A stretch of DNA of 64,000 nt from Chloroflexota bacterium (GTDB lineage Bacteria; Chloroflexota; Limnocylindria; Limnocylindrales; CSP1-4). Shown one piece after another: positions 8,407 to 17,822 of the stretch. Where the stretch lies: positions 1-64,000 of the forward strand of contig CANJLL010000003.1 of NCBI GenBank assembly GCA_947475545.1, given 5' to 3'. Every line of letters starts with the position of its first letter. The first letter of the stretch is position 1. The position numbers and the translations under genes are program-made. The notes below the pieces were generated by a model. The model had not been told where the DNA came from. It worked only from the letters and a program-made list of their open reading frames with translations, and did not search any database.

Positions 8407-9603
8407 ATGACCCTGCGCAAGACCATCGCATCGATCGGAACGCTCCTGCCCGCCCGCACGCGCTCCCTCCTGCTCCTGCTCGCGTTCGTCGCGTTGCTCG
8501 TCGTCGCCTGCGCGCCGGGCGGCGGCGCCGGCTCGTCGGACGGCCAAAGCCCCGCCCCAACGGCCCAGATCCCACTGTCGCCGGCACCCCTCCACGCGGA
8601 CCCGTTCAGCCTGCTCGCCTGGCTGTACACGCCGCTCTTCCAGGGGCTGTTCATCATCCTGATGGCGATCAAGCAGGTCACGCCCGACATCGGCATCGCC
8701 ATCGTGGTGATGACCCTCGTCGTGCGGACACTGATGATCCCGCTGATGCGGCGCCAGATGGTCTCGATGCGCCGGATGCAGGCGATCGCGCCAGAGATGA
8801 AGGAGATCCAGCGCCGCTACAAGACGGACCGCGTCAAGCAGCAGGCGGCCATCTCCGCGCTCTACAAGGAGCGGGGTGTCAGCCAGGCCGGCTGCCTGAC
8901 GTCGCTTCTGCCGATGCTCATCCTGCTGCCGATGTACACGGTCATCCAGGACGGCCTCCGCAGCTTCGACCCCACGCCAATGCTCCGGGTCTTCGGGATC
9001 CAGCTGATCAACCTGGACTGCACCGGCACCGGCATCCCGGATGCGAACGGCTTCATCCAGCCCTGCCTCGACACGATCGTGCCCTGGCTCGGCAACATGG
9101 ACGTCAGTCAGCCCAACACCTTCTCGGTCCTGGGCTTCGGCGTCAGCGTTCTGGCCATCGTCTACACGGCCTTCCAGCTGTTCGCTTCGCGGATGGCGCT
9201 GCCGCCCCACGATCCCAACACCCCGGTGGATCCCAACATGCGCGCCCAGCGCCAGACCATGCTGTTCCTGCCGCTGATCTCCATTCTGTATGGGGGGATC
9301 ATCCCGGTCGGGCTGTACCTCTACCTCATCGTGACCACCATCTACCAGGTCATCCAACAGTTCCTGACCACCGGCTGGGGCGGCATGTTCCCGTTGTTCG
9401 GGTGGATGCCGGCCTTCGCCGTCGATCACAAACCGCGCTTCCCGGTCGCCAGTCCGGCGCCGATGCTGACCACGCGCGAGGCGGGAGCCCCCGCGCGATC
9501 CACGCCACCGCGATCCACGCCGGTCGATCGAGCCGTTTCTGCGGCATCGACGGTCCGTCCGAGCCAGAGGGGCCGGCAGGGTCGACGAGGGAGACGACGC
9601 TAA
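8407..9603 (+). CDS. yidC: Membrane protein insertase YidC/Oxa1 family, lipoprotein type
   Basis: 398 residues from the ATG at 8407, 7 bases after the yidD stop. An in-frame ATG at 8383 would add 8 residues. A lipoprotein signal is visible: a Leu-rich stretch ending LVVAC with the lipidated Cys at about residue 35. The 60KD_IMP core follows (IKQVTPDIGIAIVVMTLVVR, IPLMRRQMVSMRRMQAIAPE, QAGCLTSLLPMLILLPMY) with about five membrane segments. A 100-residue insertion before the last helices (FDPTPMLRVFG to VSQPNTF) and a basic Pro/Arg/Ser tail follow. It has no large YidC2 periplasmic domain, as in monoderm SpoIIIJ-type insertases. Confidence 0.93.
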   Translation: MTLRKTIASIGTLLPARTRSLLLLLAFVALLVVACAPGGGAGSSDGQSPAPTAQIPLSPAPLHADPFSLLAWLYTPLFQGLFIILMAIKQVTPDIGIAIVVMTLVVRTLMIPLMRRQMVSMRRMQAIAPEMKEIQRRYKTDRVKQQAAISALYKERGVSQAGCLTSLLPMLILLPMYTVIQDGLRSFDPTPMLRVFGIQLINLDCTGTGIPDANGFIQPCLDTIVPWLGNMDVSQPNTFSVLGFGVSVLAIVYTAFQLFASRMALPPHDPNTPVDPNMRAQRQTMLFLPLISILYGGIIPVGLYLYLIVTTIYQVIQQFLTTGWGGMFPLFGWMPAFAVDHKPRFPVASPAPMLTTREAGAPARSTPPRSTPVDRAVSAASTVRPSQRGRQGRRGRRR

Positions 9604-9605
9604 CC

Positions 9606-10790
9606 ATGTCTGTGTATCGCGAGTTCACCGGCAAGACCGTCGAGGAAGCCCTCAAAGCCGCTCGTGAAGAGTTTGGCGTTGGGCTTAATGACCTCGACTT
9701 CGAGATCCTGACCCCCGGTAGCCGGGGGGTCCTGGGCATGGGTGCGGAGCCCGCCCGAATCGTCGCTGCCCCCCGGGCTGAGCTTGGCGGGTCAGCCCCC
9801 AAGCGCGATGCTGCGGCCTCCAAGCCGCTGCCCGTCCAACCCGCCCGCGAGGAGCGGAGCTTCGGTGGCGACCGCGGCTTTGATCGTGGGCCCCGTCGCG
9901 ACGATCGGCCCCCGCGCCGTGACGAGCGTGCCCCCCGCGAGGACGCGCCGCGCGAGGAGCGTGCGCCTCGAACTGATGCGCCCCGCGAGGAGCGCCCTCG
10001 CGAGGAGCGTGCGCCTCGAACTGATGCGCCGCGCGAGGAGCGGCCCCGCGAGGAGCGTGCGCCTCGAACTGATGCGCCCCGCGAGGAGCGTGCTCCACGT
10101 CCGTCCGCATCTCGCTCGGACGATCGCCCGCCCCGCCGCGACGATCGAGGCCCCCGACCCGATGGCCGAGGCGATCGCCCGCCCCGCCGTGACGATCGAG
10201 GCCCCCGCCGCGACGAGCCGCATCGCTCCCCCGCGACGCTCTCTGACCGCGAGCAGGCCGAGCTTGCGGCAGGCCGAAACTCCGTCGCCGCGGAGCGCGC
10301 AGACCTTGAGGCCGCCGAGGCATCGCCCGAGGCGTTGGCCGCCGGCAAGGTGATTCTCGAAGAGCTCCTCGTGCATCTCGGGCTGGAAGCCAGCGTCGAG
10401 GTCGCCACGGGCGCTACCAGCCGGCTCAATGTCGTCTCCGAGGGAGACGGCAAGGAGGCGCTGGGCGCCCTCATCGGCCGCAAGGGCGAACGCCTGTCCG
10501 CGCTGCAGCATCTCGTCAACCTGATGCTGTCGCGCAAGATGGGTGGCTGGACCCGCGTCCTGGTGGATGTCGAGGACTATCGTGGCCGCCGCGAGCGCCA
10601 GCTTCACGACCTCGCCACCCGCGCCGCGGAACGAGTCGCCGAGACGGGCAAGATGCTCCAGCTGGAGCCCATGCCCGCCCTGGAGCGCCGCTGGATCCAC
10701 ATCGCGCTGCGCGAACACCCGGATGTCATGACCCAGTCGGTGGGCGAGGAGCCCAATCGCCGGATCGTCGTCCTCCCGCGAAGCATCTAG
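9606..10790 (+). CDS. jag: Jag/KhpB-type RNA-binding protein with repeat-rich disordered linker
   Basis: 394 residues. Residues 1-50 are the Jag_N domain (MSVYREFTGKTVEEALKAAR, then VLGMGAEPARIV). About 60-225 is an extremely charged Arg/Asp/Pro/Glu linker with repeats such as REERAPRTDAPREERP. The C-terminus has a KH domain (IGRKGERLSALQHLVNLM) and an R3H domain (ERRWIHIALREHPDVMTQSV-EEPNRRIVVLP). Jag/KhpB proteins bind RNA and affect envelope growth in Gram-positives. It begins 2 bases after the yidC stop. The linker is longer than usual for the family. Confidence 0.93.
   Translation: MSVYREFTGKTVEEALKAAREEFGVGLNDLDFEILTPGSRGVLGMGAEPARIVAAPRAELGGSAPKRDAAASKPLPVQPAREERSFGGDRGFDRGPRRDDRPPRRDERAPREDAPREERAPRTDAPREERPREERAPRTDAPREERPREERAPRTDAPREERAPRPSASRSDDRPPRRDDRGPRPDGRGDRPPRRDDRGPRRDEPHRSPATLSDREQAELAAGRNSVAAERADLEAAEASPEALAAGKVILEELLVHLGLEASVEVATGATSRLNVVSEGDGKEALGALIGRKGERLSALQHLVNLMLSRKMGGWTRVLVDVEDYRGRRERQLHDLATRAAERVAETGKMLQLEPMPALERRWIHIALREHPDVMTQSVGEEPNRRIVVLPRSI
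9951..10094 (+). repeat. 48-bp tandem repeat (3 copies) in the jag linker
   Basis: Three 48-base units starting at about 9951, 9999 and 10047 encode the 16-residue unit REERAPRTDAPREERP. The core GTGCGCCTCGAACTGATGCG recurs unchanged at 9961, 10009 and 10057, so nucleotide identity is high, implying recent expansion or slippage. A second related Arg/Asp repeat follows at about 10125-10220. Confidence 0.85.
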
Positions 10791-10800
10791 GCTCGTCTGC

Positions 10801-10827
10801 CTGTGCCGGGCGGCGAGCCCGGCACAG
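10801..10827 (+). terminator. Hairpin terminator after jag
   Basis: A perfect 11-bp stem (CTGTGCCGGGC / GCCCGGCACAG) with loop GGCGA, 10 bases after the jag stop. No U-tract follows, which is common for hairpin terminators in GC-rich genomes. Confidence 0.6.
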
Positions 10828-10904
10828 TCGGCAGCCTGCTGCCCCGTCCCACACGACCGGCGGCCCCGCTTCACCAGCGTGCCCCCGACTCGCCGGTCGC
10901 GCCA

Positions 10905-10933
10905 TTGGCCGGCCTTCGGCCGCCTGCTAGCAT
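10905..10933 (+). promoter_or_regulatory. Putative promoter of the VanW-family gene
   Basis: TTGGCC (10905-10910) and TAGCAT (10928-10933) with a 17-base spacer. Its predicted start point near 10941 lies after the first in-frame ATG at 10932, which argues for a downstream translation start. Confidence 0.35.
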
Positions 10934-11024
10934 GGCCCAGCCGCATGCCAATCTTCGTATGACCGCTCTGGACATGGACCCACTCGAAGGAGGGTCCGGC
11001 CTCGCCGTCGACCCGGGAGTCGGC

Positions 11025-13001
11025 ATGTCTGCAGACCAGTCTCGGGCTGATCCAGCCGTGGTCATCGCCTCGGAGCTCGCCGTCGAGGCCGCCGCTGCGG
11101 CCGAGAAGGAGCTTGCGGCCGCAGCCGCCACCGGCGGGCCGGCGCCGCACGACGCCGGTCTCGTCGCCATCCAGCCTGCACCCGCGCGTGACCAGCGCAC
11201 TCGTCGCGGCCCCCCACGGCCCCTCCGGTTCGTCGGCGGATTCCTGTTCGGGCTGCTGGGCATCTTCGCCATCTCGGCCGGCGGCCTGTACGCCTTTGAC
11301 CTCCAGTTCTCCGGCAGGATCCTGCCGGGTGTCCACGTCGGCGCCGTGGATCTCTCCGGCCTCACGCAGGCGCAGGCCAGCGCCCGACTCGCCGAGGCCT
11401 ATGCCTCGCTCAGCGACGGGGAGCTGGTCCTTGTCGCCGGAGAGCGCCAGACACGGACCAGCCTGCAGCAGCTTGGCCGGCGCGCGGACGTCGAGGCGAT
11501 GGTCGCCGACGCCGTTGCCGCGGGCCGCATCGACGCGGGCCTCGACCGCCTCGTGCTCAACGCCCGGACCGCGACCCAGGGGATCGTGCTGGAGCCGCGG
11601 GTCGTGATCAACAGCACCGCCCTCGCCGAGGCGGTCGCCGCCTTCACGACGACGGCGAGTGTGGCACCCGTCGACGGCCGGGTGACGACTGGGGGTGGAA
11701 CGTACACGGTCATCCCCGCCACCGTGGGGATCACCATCGACGCGACGGCGCTGCTGGCTGATGCCACGGACGCGATCCGCGCACTCGAGATCCCGTCGAG
11801 CGTGACCGTGCCGGCGCATGCCGCGGCGGTGCAGCCAGTCGTGACGACCGAAGAAGCATCGGCGGCCGCTGACCTCGCGAAACGAGTGGAAGCAGACCTC
11901 GTCCTTGCGGACATCCTCCAATCGTGGACCATCCCCGCGGTGCAGATTCACGGCTGGATCTCGTTCCAGGTGACCGGTGGCGGCGGTTACGTACCGGTTG
12001 CCACGCCCAAGGGGCTGGACGATCAGCTGGCGGCATGGGCCGTCGCCATCCAGCGGCCGCCCAGCAATGCGTCCTACCTGTTCGACAAGGGCGGCACCAT
12101 CGTCGGCGCCTCGGAGGGCCAGGACGGCCGGAGGCTGGACGGGGGCGGTACCATCGCCGCCATCGCCGCGGTCCTGGCGCAGCGAGCGGGCGGTGCGACG
12201 GTGACGAGCGTCGCTCCTGCCGTAACCCTGGTGCAGCCCGAGCTGACCACGCGCCAGGCCGCGGATACCGCCCCGCTGATGAGCAAGATCGGCGAGTGGA
12301 CCACGTACTTCCCGATCTACGTCAACAACGGCTTCGGCGCCAATATCTGGATCCCCGCCATGGATATCAACGGCTACGTCGTGACACCCGGCTCCTGGTT
12401 TGACTTCTGGAAGGCGATCGGGCCGGTGACGCGCGAGCGGGGCTACATGGACGGCGGGGCGATCATCAACGGGCACACGGAGCCACAGGGTGCGCTGGCG
12501 GGCGGCATCTGCTCGGCCTCCACCACGCTCTTCAACGCGGCGCTCCGGGCAGGGCTGCAGATGGGCTCGCGGCACAACCACTACTACTACATCGGCCGCT
12601 ATCCGCTGGGCCTCGATGCCACGGTCTGGCAGAGCAGCGGCGGCTCGATCCAGAGCATGACCTTCCGGAACGACACGGACTACCCAATCCTGATTCGCGC
12701 CTACAAGATCCAGAACGGCTCATCGGGCTACGTGAAGTTCGAGATCTACGGCGTCCCGACCGGCCGGACGGTCAGCATTGGCGCCTCGATCGTCAAGAAC
12801 CCCACCAAGGCGGTCGATACCATCGAGTACACCGACACCCTGCCCGCCGGTACGACCAAGCGCATCGAGACACCCACGGATGGGATGGACGTCTGGGTGA
12901 CCGTCACGGTGACCGACGCGAACGGGAACGTGATCCACGAGACCACGTACTACTCCCACTACGCACGCATTGACGGGATCACCCTGATGGGAACGAGCTA
13001 G
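11025..13001 (+). CDS. VanW/YoaR family cell-wall-associated membrane protein
   Basis: 658 residues from the ATG at 11025, which has GGGAG five bases upstream. ATGs at 10932, 10959 and 10974 are alternatives. An Ala-rich cytoplasmic N-terminus is followed by one membrane segment (about 68-91, FVGGFLFGLLGIFAISAGGL). Two peptidoglycan-binding-type repeats (PG_binding_4 style: LPGVHVGAVDLSGLTQAQAS) precede the VanW domain with ANIWIPAMDINGYVVTPG, GGAIINGHTEPQGALAGGIC and SASTTLFNAAL. VanW proteins sit in glycopeptide-resistance clusters and many monoderm genomes; their biochemical role is unsettled. No vanHAX genes are nearby. Confidence 0.85.
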   Translation: MSADQSRADPAVVIASELAVEAAAAAEKELAAAAATGGPAPHDAGLVAIQPAPARDQRTRRGPPRPLRFVGGFLFGLLGIFAISAGGLYAFDLQFSGRILPGVHVGAVDLSGLTQAQASARLAEAYASLSDGELVLVAGERQTRTSLQQLGRRADVEAMVADAVAAGRIDAGLDRLVLNARTATQGIVLEPRVVINSTALAEAVAAFTTTASVAPVDGRVTTGGGTYTVIPATVGITIDATALLADATDAIRALEIPSSVTVPAHAAAVQPVVTTEEASAAADLAKRVEADLVLADILQSWTIPAVQIHGWISFQVTGGGGYVPVATPKGLDDQLAAWAVAIQRPPSNASYLFDKGGTIVGASEGQDGRRLDGGGTIAAIAAVLAQRAGGATVTSVAPAVTLVQPELTTRQAADTAPLMSKIGEWTTYFPIYVNNGFGANIWIPAMDINGYVVTPGSWFDFWKAIGPVTRERGYMDGGAIINGHTEPQGALAGGICSASTTLFNAALRAGLQMGSRHNHYYYIGRYPLGLDATVWQSSGGSIQSMTFRNDTDYPILIRAYKIQNGSSGYVKFEIYGVPTGRTVSIGASIVKNPTKAVDTIEYTDTLPAGTTKRIETPTDGMDVWVTVTVTDANGNVIHETTYYSHYARIDGITLMGTS

Positions 13002-13023
13002 GCCGCCTGCAGCCTGGCTCCCG

Positions 13024-14940
13024 TCATGCCCTGAGGAGATCGGGCACGGTGACGAAGCCAAAGCCGCGGGCGCGGTAGCCAGCGATGATGGCCGGCAGGA
13101 TCCGGGGAGTGATGTCGGGCCCGGCGTGGAGCAGCACAATGGCTTCATTGTTGCCCTTCAGCGCCAAGGCCACGGCATCCGCGTCGGTGATGCCCTGGGC
13201 GGTGTCCCCGTCCGTGACGTTCCAGAGGACGATCGTGGGGTAGCCGGCGGCCGCCACGGCCCGGTCCGTCGCCGCGTTATGCGTACCATACGGCGGCCGG
13301 TACAGGCGAAGCATGGGCGTCCCCGTCAGGCGCTCGAATGCGTTATGGGTATTCACCAACTCCGCGGCGATGGCCTCATCCGTCAGCTTGGTCATGTCCA
13401 CATGACTGTATCCATGGTTGGCCACAGGGTAGCCAGCCGCAGCAATCGCCTGCCAGATCTTGGGACCGCGCGAGAAGACATAGCCGTTCGCAAAGAACGT
13501 GGCCGGCACGTGCTCCCGGACCAGGATGTTGAAGATCAGGCTCGTGTTGGCGGCGGAGTAGCCGTCGTCGAACGTCAGTGCGACCACCTTTGTATGACCC
13601 GAACCGCCCCAGACGACCCTGGGGAGTGGCGGGCTGGGCTCGACCATCGCCAGTGTCGGGTCGGGGAGCGCCATCTCCTGACTGGGCTGGGCCACTTGCG
13701 AGGTTGCGACGGCGAGAGCAGGCTGCACGACGCGCGAGGGCTGCACGACGAGCCTGAAATCGTCGTCACCTGTGGGCGGCTCCGACGGCTCGGTCACGAC
13801 CCAGGCGTCGGCGATGATCGACGGCGCGCCAACCCCGTTGGTTGCCGGCAGGCCGCCGATCGTGCTCAAGAAGAGGGTCAGGCCGCCAAGGGCGACGGCG
13901 AGCGCCAGGCCATGCCGGTGCCTCGGTCGCGGACGGGAGTTCGATTTCTTGTCGCGAGTGCGCGCACTGGATTGGCCGTCAGGGCGACTTGACCCCTGGA
14001 TCGATGTGGCCGCGGCGTCCATCCCGGCCGTGCTGGTCGTTGCGTCGGTGCTCGTCGAGCCCGGCGTCCATGGCCGTGCGTCCGGATCTGGACTGCTATC
14101 TGCCGACCCTGTGGTCGCCGGATTGCTGTCCGCCGAGGGTCCGGCGTCCATGGCGTCGTCGCGTTCGTCGCGTTCGTCGCGGCCTGCCGGGGCGGCGGGT
14201 GCTGGGCTGGCGGCGGGGCGATCCGTCTCCTGTGCCGGGACCTGGACGGCGGCGTCAGTCCTGCGGCCGGACGACCGAGTGTGGTTGACCACGCCGTACG
14301 GAGCCAGCTTGGCACCTGCCCGCTCGGCCGGCTCCGCTGCGGCCGCCGTGGAGCCCGGCGCTCCGCGGCCCTTGAGAAGACGAACGAGACTCTGAACGAC
14401 CGACCGCGGTTCGCTGCCGGCGGTTGTAGCGCCCGGCCGAGGCTGCGGGTCGGATGGCTGTGCCTGCGCCCGGACGTGCACCCGAACCGCTACGGGCGCG
14501 GTGACCCGGGCCGAGATCGGCGCGGACGCCTCCGACGGCCGGACCAGCGGACTGGAGCGATAGCCGGCGGTGCATGCCTCGATCCGGTCGAAGGCACCAG
14601 CGAATCCCGGCGCGGGCCGCTCGCGGAGCAGCGTGAGCTCCTCCTCGAAACGAGTCAGGAGGCGCTGCTGGAGGGCAAACCCACCGAGAGAATCACTCAG
14701 TCGTCGACTGGGTTGCTCGATCTGCTCTTGGAGGAATGCATGGAAGTCGCTGTCCGAGCCTGCCTGCCAGATGCCGAGCTCGACGAGCTCCGAACGGGCC
14801 CGCTGGGCGTCGGCGATGGCCTCATTGGCTGCCGCAATCGCGTCATTGAGACTTGCCAGGATTGGATCGAGACCCGGGCGCTGAGCTGCGGAGCTGCGGC
14901 CGTGCGTAGCAGGCCGCAGCGCACCGGGACCGGTTGGCAC
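13024..14940 (-). CDS. Polysaccharide deacetylase (NodB, CE4) with long cytoplasmic N-terminal region
   Basis: 638 residues, GTG start 3 bases after the upstream stop. Residues 20-125 are helical (ILASLNDAIAAANEAIADAQ), 150-340 low-complexity Ser/Pro/Asp/Arg, 345-362 a membrane segment, 365-445 a linker, and 450-637 a NodB domain. The catalytic motifs are intact: TFDDG (456-460), NHGYSH with metal-ligand histidines 509 and 513, RPPYG (548-552), and LLHAG (603-607). CE4 enzymes remove N-acetyl groups from peptidoglycan or other surface glycans, here probably outside the membrane. The 340-residue intracellular part is unusual. It pairs with the small gene upstream. Confidence 0.88.
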   Translation of the reverse strand: MPTGPGALRPATHGRSSAAQRPGLDPILASLNDAIAAANEAIADAQRARSELVELGIWQAGSDSDFHAFLQEQIEQPSRRLSDSLGGFALQQRLLTRFEEELTLLRERPAPGFAGAFDRIEACTAGYRSSPLVRPSEASAPISARVTAPVAVRVHVRAQAQPSDPQPRPGATTAGSEPRSVVQSLVRLLKGRGAPGSTAAAAEPAERAGAKLAPYGVVNHTRSSGRRTDAAVQVPAQETDRPAASPAPAAPAGRDERDERDDAMDAGPSADSNPATTGSADSSPDPDARPWTPGSTSTDATTSTAGMDAAATSIQGSSRPDGQSSARTRDKKSNSRPRPRHRHGLALAVALGGLTLFLSTIGGLPATNGVGAPSIIADAWVVTEPSEPPTGDDDFRLVVQPSRVVQPALAVATSQVAQPSQEMALPDPTLAMVEPSPPLPRVVWGGSGHTKVVALTFDDGYSAANTSLIFNILVREHVPATFFANGYVFSRGPKIWQAIAAAGYPVANHGYSHVDMTKLTDEAIAAELVNTHNAFERLTGTPMLRLYRPPYGTHNAATDRAVAAAGYPTIVLWNVTDGDTAQGITDADAVALALKGNNEAIVLLHAGPDITPRILPAIIAGYRARGFGFVTVPDLLRA

Positions 14941-14943
14941 CGG

Positions 14944-15261
14944 CTATTCCGGGCGGTTGGGGGCGTCCGCAGCTCGCGTCGGAGTGGGCGACAGGCGCCG
15001 CTGGACCGATCCGAGATCTGCGACAAGGCGGTCCAGATCGGCCGTGACCTGGCCAAGCTCCCGAGCGACGACCCGCAGCTCGTCACGCCACGCCGCGGCC
15101 GCAGATCGGCTGGCGACGATGGGACCCTCCTCATCATCGCTCGTCGCGAGGATCGCGGCGCTCCTGTCCGCGGCGTCGGCAGCCGTCTCGCACGCGACGA
15201 TGGCCCGGTGGAGCTGCTCACCGGCAGTTTCGGCAAGCTGGATGGTCGACGCAATGCCCAC
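14944..15261 (-). CDS. Small helical hypothetical protein coupled to the deacetylase gene
   Basis: 105 residues, not recognised. It is almost entirely helix-forming and Ala-rich (MGIASTIQLAETAGEQLHRA, then TAADAADRSAAILAT, ELRVVARELGQVTADLDRLV), probably a coiled coil, with a basic Pro-rich tail. There is no signal or membrane segment. The GTG start at 15261 is well supported by GGAGG nine bases upstream. The stop lies 3 bases before the deacetylase GTG, so translation is probably coupled. The deacetylase's helical N-terminus has similar composition, so the two may interact; that is inference. Confidence 0.65.
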   Translation of the reverse strand: MGIASTIQLAETAGEQLHRAIVACETAADAADRSAAILATSDDEEGPIVASRSAAAAWRDELRVVARELGQVTADLDRLVADLGSVQRRLSPTPTRAADAPNRPE

Positions 15262-15372
15262 GAAACGGAACCTCCGTAGCGTCCCATCGTCTCGGTTGGA
15301 GAGACGCGTACGCAGTTATGAGAACGCGTTGCCTGACGTGTGCCACCGACACGGCGCCCGGTTTGATTGTCT

Positions 15373-15402
15373 ATTCTACGCTCTTACACCTGCACACCGC
15401 AA
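15373..15402 (-). promoter_or_regulatory. Putative promoter of the small-protein/deacetylase operon
   Basis: On the minus strand, TTGCGG (15402-15397) and TAGAAT (15378-15373) with an 18-base spacer. The -35 hexamer lies inside a perfect palindrome, described separately. Confidence 0.55.
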
Positions 15403-15410
15403 GGTGTGCA
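15391..15410. promoter_or_regulatory. Operator-like palindrome between divergent envelope genes
   Basis: A perfect inverted repeat: TGCACACC, spacer GCAA, GGTGTGCA. It overlaps the -35 element of the leftward promoter and lies 45 bases upstream of the earliest start of the rightward LysM gene. An 8-4-8 dyad fits a dimeric repressor site. The cognate regulator is not in the window. Confidence 0.5.
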
Positions 15411-15455
15411 TGCTAGGGATCCCCAATTGCCGTCGACCGCTGCGCAGCGCACCTG

Positions 15456-17741
15456 GTGAAGCCGTGGCAGGGCGCTGCGTCCAGGAGCAGCGCCGCATCC
15501 GCCACGCTGCGGCGATACCGTATGGGCCCGTCCCTGTTGTCCGTCCTGTTGCTGACTCTCCTGGCAGGGTCCCTGGGTTCGCTGCCGCAAGTAGCGGCTG
15601 ACGATGCCCTGTCAGGCTCCTTCTCGTTCCCCGCGGGCGTCTCGATACCCGTCGTGGCCGGGACGGGAGCGACGATTCGAGCATCGTTGACGGCACACAA
15701 CTCGCTGTCGACTGCCGTCCAGGTTCGGCTACCTGCAATCGCGCCGCGCGGCTTCGTGGTCGGGCTCATCGATGGTCCGGTCGTGACGATCGCGGCCAGG
15801 GAGACACGGGTCCTGCCCGTCCTGGTCAGCGTTGACGGCGGTGTCTCGCCCGGTCATTACCAAGTCGCGGGCGAGCTCGCACGGGCTGATATCGCACCGC
15901 CCGGCGCGAGTTCCGCGCCCGAGGTTGGCGGGATCTCCCAGGGGCTGATCTCGTTCTCGTTCTACATCGACGTTGTCGCGGCCCGGGGCCGGGTCACCAT
16001 CACGGTGGTCAGCAGCGACGGTGGACGACCGCTGACGGCAGACCTTGTGCTGGCGTTTGTTGGACCAGCCGGCGCAATCCCCATCGACGCCGTGTCCGCG
16101 GCGACGCTGAGTCGCGACGTCGCGCCCGGCACCTACACGGCCACCATCTCGGTGAAGGGTCTGATCACGGACAGCCGCCAGGTCTCGGTGGCGGCGGGGG
16201 ACCGGCTGAACATCCGGTTCACAGAGTCGGGTGCCACGTTTGTCACGGCCGACGCGCGACCCATCACGGACGAACACGGGGACGTCGCGGCGGTGGAACT
16301 CGTGGCCGTCATCCAGAACAACCTCGCCCTCGTCGAGGGCCCGGTGGTGCTCTCGGTGGACGTCCTTCGAGACGGGCAGGAGGTCGATCACCTGCGTCTC
16401 GCCACGCTCGCCTCGCTTCCGGTGGCCCTGACCGAGCAACGCTTCACCTATCGGCGGCCCGGCGGCCTGGGTGCCGGTCTGTGGACGTTCCAGTTCGTGG
16501 CCACGAGTCGAACCCTGACCGTGGTGTCCGAGCAGGCCGCGGTGATCGAGGTGACCGGCTTTGCCCCGGGATGGATCCTCGGGCGCGTGGCCACCGATCC
16601 GGTGCTGCTCTTCGGCGTGGTTGCGGCGCTGCTCGGGCTCATCGTTGTCCTGGAGGTCGGGCTCGGTCGACGTCGGCGGAGCACTCCCCAGCGCGCGCCG
16701 GTTGCCGTCGGGTCCTTGCCCCCACTGGAGCCGGTCGAGCGCGGCGCCGTCATGCGAACGTTCCGCCGCCTCCTGTTCTCCATCCCACCCGATCGATCCG
16801 GGCTCGATGACGTCCGTCCGGGCCTGGTCCCGGCTCTCGTCGATCAGGTCGACGACGCAATCGGGGTTCCCTGGCCTCAGCCCGAGGATGTCATCCGAGC
16901 CGAGGCTGCCGTGGCGCCCGCCGAGTCGATCGAGGCAGCCGTGATGGCCGACCGCCTCGGTCCTGCGCCCCGGTCGTTCGAATCCTCGTCGGACGCCACG
17001 TTCGAAGCGCAGTCGGTCCCGGATCACGGCGCCGTGGGCGATCCGGCCGCGCCGCTGCCCGACGCGCTCGCGACGCTACCCGATGCGACCGCGGCCGACG
17101 AGCCGGAGCCCGATCACGACCTCGCAAGGAACGAGTCCACCGGCTCCCCGCTCGACCCACCCGCGACCGCGAGGCTGTCCGCGCGGCGGCGATCCGGGGG
17201 GTCGCGACGACGCGGCGATGCGGCCGAGCTGCGACCGTACCAGGCGCGCGGGGACCGCAGGCGACGCAGGGTCGCCAACCCGGTCGCGGGCGTCGGCGCG
17301 CTGCTCCTCGTCGTCGCCGCGACCGTGGTCCTGGTGTCGGTGGTGGGTGGGGGACCCGCAGCGACATCCGAGGACTCCACCGGCGACCCGGGCGGTCAGC
17401 TGGCGCAACTGGCGACCCCCAGCCAAGTTCCGACGCTCGCCCCCCAGCCCACGCCCAGCCCGGCTCCAACGCCCACGCCCACGCCCACGCCGGCTCCGAC
17501 TCCCGAGCCAACCCCGACGCCAACGCCAGCGCCCACCCCCGTGCCCGTTCCCACCGCTCCGTACTTCGAGTACAAGATCCTCTACGGAGACTCGCTCTGG
17601 AAGATCGCCACGACCTACAACACCACGGTCGCGGCCATCGCGGCGCTCAACGGGTTCCCCACGACGGTGATCCTGCGGGTGGACCAGGTGATCAAGGTGC
17701 CGCGCTCGACGTTGCCCCAGCCATCTGCCAGCGTGCGCTGA
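15456..17741 (+). CDS. Surface protein with two internal membrane segments and C-terminal LysM domain
   Basis: 761 residues from GTG 15456; an ATG at 15522 ([20 protein letters not shown]) gives a cleaner signal peptide and is equally likely. An exported beta-rich region (about 50-370) precedes a membrane segment at about 380-402, an acidic low-complexity region (410-605), a second membrane segment (about 610-632, [20 protein letters not shown]), a Pro/Thr-rich stretch (about 660-702), and a LysM domain (about 705-750, [20 protein letters not shown]). LysM binds GlcNAc-containing glycans such as peptidoglycan. Both ends would be outside, with the acidic middle inside. It faces the deacetylase operon. 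Confidence 0.75.
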   Translation: MKPWQGAASRSSAASATLRRYRMGPSLLSVLLLTLLAGSLGSLPQVAADDALSGSFSFPAGVSIPVVAGTGATIRASLTAHNSLSTAVQVRLPAIAPRGFVVGLIDGPVVTIAARETRVLPVLVSVDGGVSPGHYQVAGELARADIAPPGASSAPEVGGISQGLISFSFYIDVVAARGRVTITVVSSDGGRPLTADLVLAFVGPAGAIPIDAVSAATLSRDVAPGTYTATISVKGLITDSRQVSVAAGDRLNIRFTESGATFVTADARPITDEHGDVAAVELVAVIQNNLALVEGPVVLSVDVLRDGQEVDHLRLATLASLPVALTEQRFTYRRPGGLGAGLWTFQFVATSRTLTVVSEQAAVIEVTGFAPGWILGRVATDPVLLFGVVAALLGLIVVLEVGLGRRRRSTPQRAPVAVGSLPPLEPVERGAVMRTFRRLLFSIPPDRSGLDDVRPGLVPALVDQVDDAIGVPWPQPEDVIRAEAAVAPAESIEAAVMADRLGPAPRSFESSSDATFEAQSVPDHGAVGDPAAPLPDALATLPDATAADEPEPDHDLARNESTGSPLDPPATARLSARRRSGGSRRRGDAAELRPYQARGDRRRRRVANPVAGVGALLLVVAATVVLVSVVGGGPAATSEDSTGDPGGQLAQLATPSQVPTLAPQPTPSPAPTPTPTPTPAPTPEPTPTPTPAPTPVPVPTAPYFEYKILYGDSLWKIATTYNTTVAAIAALNGFPTTVILRVDQVIKVPRSTLPQPSASVR

Positions 17742-17822
17742 TTGCGCCCCGCGAGGCTCGACGGCGTCACGCCGGTCGGGACGTCCCCAGGGCCCTGACC
17801 CGCCCGGGCCGGCCTCCTCGCC

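Noticed and set aside
9951..10094. Regular repeats considered as a CRISPR array
   Set aside because: No unique spacers; the 48-base units are contiguous and in frame within jag. No cas genes in the window.
10803..11024. Upstream GTG start for the VanW gene at 10803
   Set aside because: It lies inside the jag terminator hairpin and before the likely promoter.
9792..12581. Long minus-strand open frame across jag and the VanW gene
   Set aside because: Antisense shadow with His/Arg/Gly-rich low-complexity sequence; crosses a terminator and two certain genes.
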